Positions 5,953 through 6,475 of a DNA stretch of 6,475 nucleotides are shown in pieces. A program made the translations under genes and the position numbers. The first letter of the stretch is position 1. Each line of letters starts with the position of its first letter. This stretch comes from Chloroflexota bacterium (lineage in GTDB: Bacteria > Chloroflexota > Limnocylindria > Limnocylindrales > CSP1-4). The stretch covers positions 1 through 6,475 of the forward strand of contig JACQEH010000045.1 of NCBI GenBank assembly GCA_016200675.1, read 5' to 3'. The notes beneath the pieces are model-generated. The model was not told where the DNA came from. It made no database searches and saw only the letters and a list, made by a program, of their open reading frames with translations.

Positions 5953-6475
5953 TCAGCCGCCGGGCAGGATCGGCTCGCCGCGCCCGAGGGCGCGGCCGGG
6001 TGTGGCCCACAGCCGCAGGCGGAGCGCCCAGAAATCGCGGACGGCGCGGAGGACGACCTGGGGCCGGGCCCCCGTCGGCGATCCGGCCGTCCGGGGATAG
6101 TGCGGGACGCCGACCTCCACGACCTGCCGGCCGGCGGCCCGGAGCTTGATCAGCAGCTCGGCCGAGAAGAAGGCACCGCCCGACTCGACCCTGATCCCCT
6201 GCAGCGCGTCGCGGCGGAAGAGCTTGCAGGCGCAGTCGACGTCCGTGATCCGGAGGCCGAAGAAGATCCGGTTGGCGAGGCGGTAGGCCGTCGCGTAGAG
6301 CGTCCGCACGAGCGGATCGGCACGCTTGATGCGGAACCCGACGACGACGTCCGGACGGTCCTCGGCGTAACGGGCGGTGAGGCGCCCCAGGTCGGCGACC
6401 TTGAACTGCCGGTCGCCGTCGGTGAAGGCGATGAGCTCATGCCGCGACGCGGCGAAACCCATCCGGAGGGCAGCG
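5953..6475 (-). CDS. Family 2 glycosyltransferase, polyprenol-phosphate sugar transferase type (5' part outside window)
   Basis: The 173 C-terminal residues are present; the frame stays open through the right edge, so the N-terminal beta-strands (probably 60-80 residues) lie outside. ALRMGFAASRHELIAFTDGDRQF matches the GT-A core of GT2 enzymes such as dolichol- or polyprenol-phosphate mannosyltransferases, with the metal-binding D-x-D seen as DGD. Next come DVVVGFRIKR, DVDCACKLFRRDAL, GGAFFSAELLIKL and VVEVGVPHYPR, the usual order in DPM1-like enzymes. These transfer a sugar from a nucleotide donor to a lipid phosphate at the inner membrane face, feeding glycan synthesis or glycosylation. The C-terminus (about 40 residues after the HYPR motif) shows no clear membrane helix. 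The M at 6460-6462 is internal, not the start. Donor and acceptor cannot be told from the sequence. Confidence 0.9.
   Translation of the reverse strand, partial: AALRMGFAASRHELIAFTDGDRQFKVADLGRLTARYAEDRPDVVVGFRIKRADPLVRTLYATAYRLANRIFFGLRITDVDCACKLFRRDALQGIRVESGGAFFSAELLIKLRAAGRQVVEVGVPHYPRTAGSPTGARPQVVLRAVRDFWALRLRLWATPGRALGRGEPILPGG

Overview
The window is a piece of a very GC-rich bacterial chromosome. It carries six protein-coding genes: five on the + strand and a sixth, cut by the right edge, on the - strand. The gene set (beta clamp, RecF, a short DUF721/DciA-like protein) is the replication-initiation neighbourhood that usually lies just after dnaA. No rRNA, tRNA, CRISPR array, insertion sequence or prophage gene was seen. 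Protein style (Arg/Ala/Asp-rich, GTG starts, an 'ADAPIVAQELR' DUF721 C-terminus) suggests a high-GC Chloroflexota (Limnocylindria/Ellin6529-like) or possibly an actinobacterium. This is inference from recognition, not from a search.

Left part (1-2749), replication and repair: a 5' spacer without recognisable DnaA boxes, then dnaN (GTG at 216), recF and a DUF721-like gene, very tightly packed. dnaN and recF lie in the same reading frame and are separated by one TAA. recF has no ATG, GTG or TTG that would give a complete protein; the best start is an ACG codon at 1344. The recF stop overlaps the GTG start of the DUF721 gene, implying translational coupling. The DUF721 protein appears to lack the central, tryptophan-bearing part of the domain.

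Middle (2750-5318): a recognisable promoter (TGC-GATAAT) drives a 755-residue membrane protein. It consists of a cytoplasmic PP2C-like fold that has lost most metal-binding aspartates, one transmembrane helix, and an outside domain resembling a beta-propeller. Its stop codon lies in a perfect 17-bp tandem duplication. The 236-nt spacer that follows holds a GC-rich hairpin and a G-rich tract ahead of the next promoter.

Right part (5319-6475): a DUF151 (bifunctional nuclease-like) gene whose -10 element sits where transcription would start at the A of the ATG, suggesting a leaderless mRNA. It converges on a family 2 glycosyltransferase gene of the polyprenol-phosphate sugar transferase type. 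A near-perfect 26-bp palindrome separates the two gene ends.

The first three genes form one functional group (clamp, gap-repair loader, probable helicase-loading factor). The last three have no obvious shared pathway with them. gyrB, often found after recF-DUF721 in actinobacteria, is not here.
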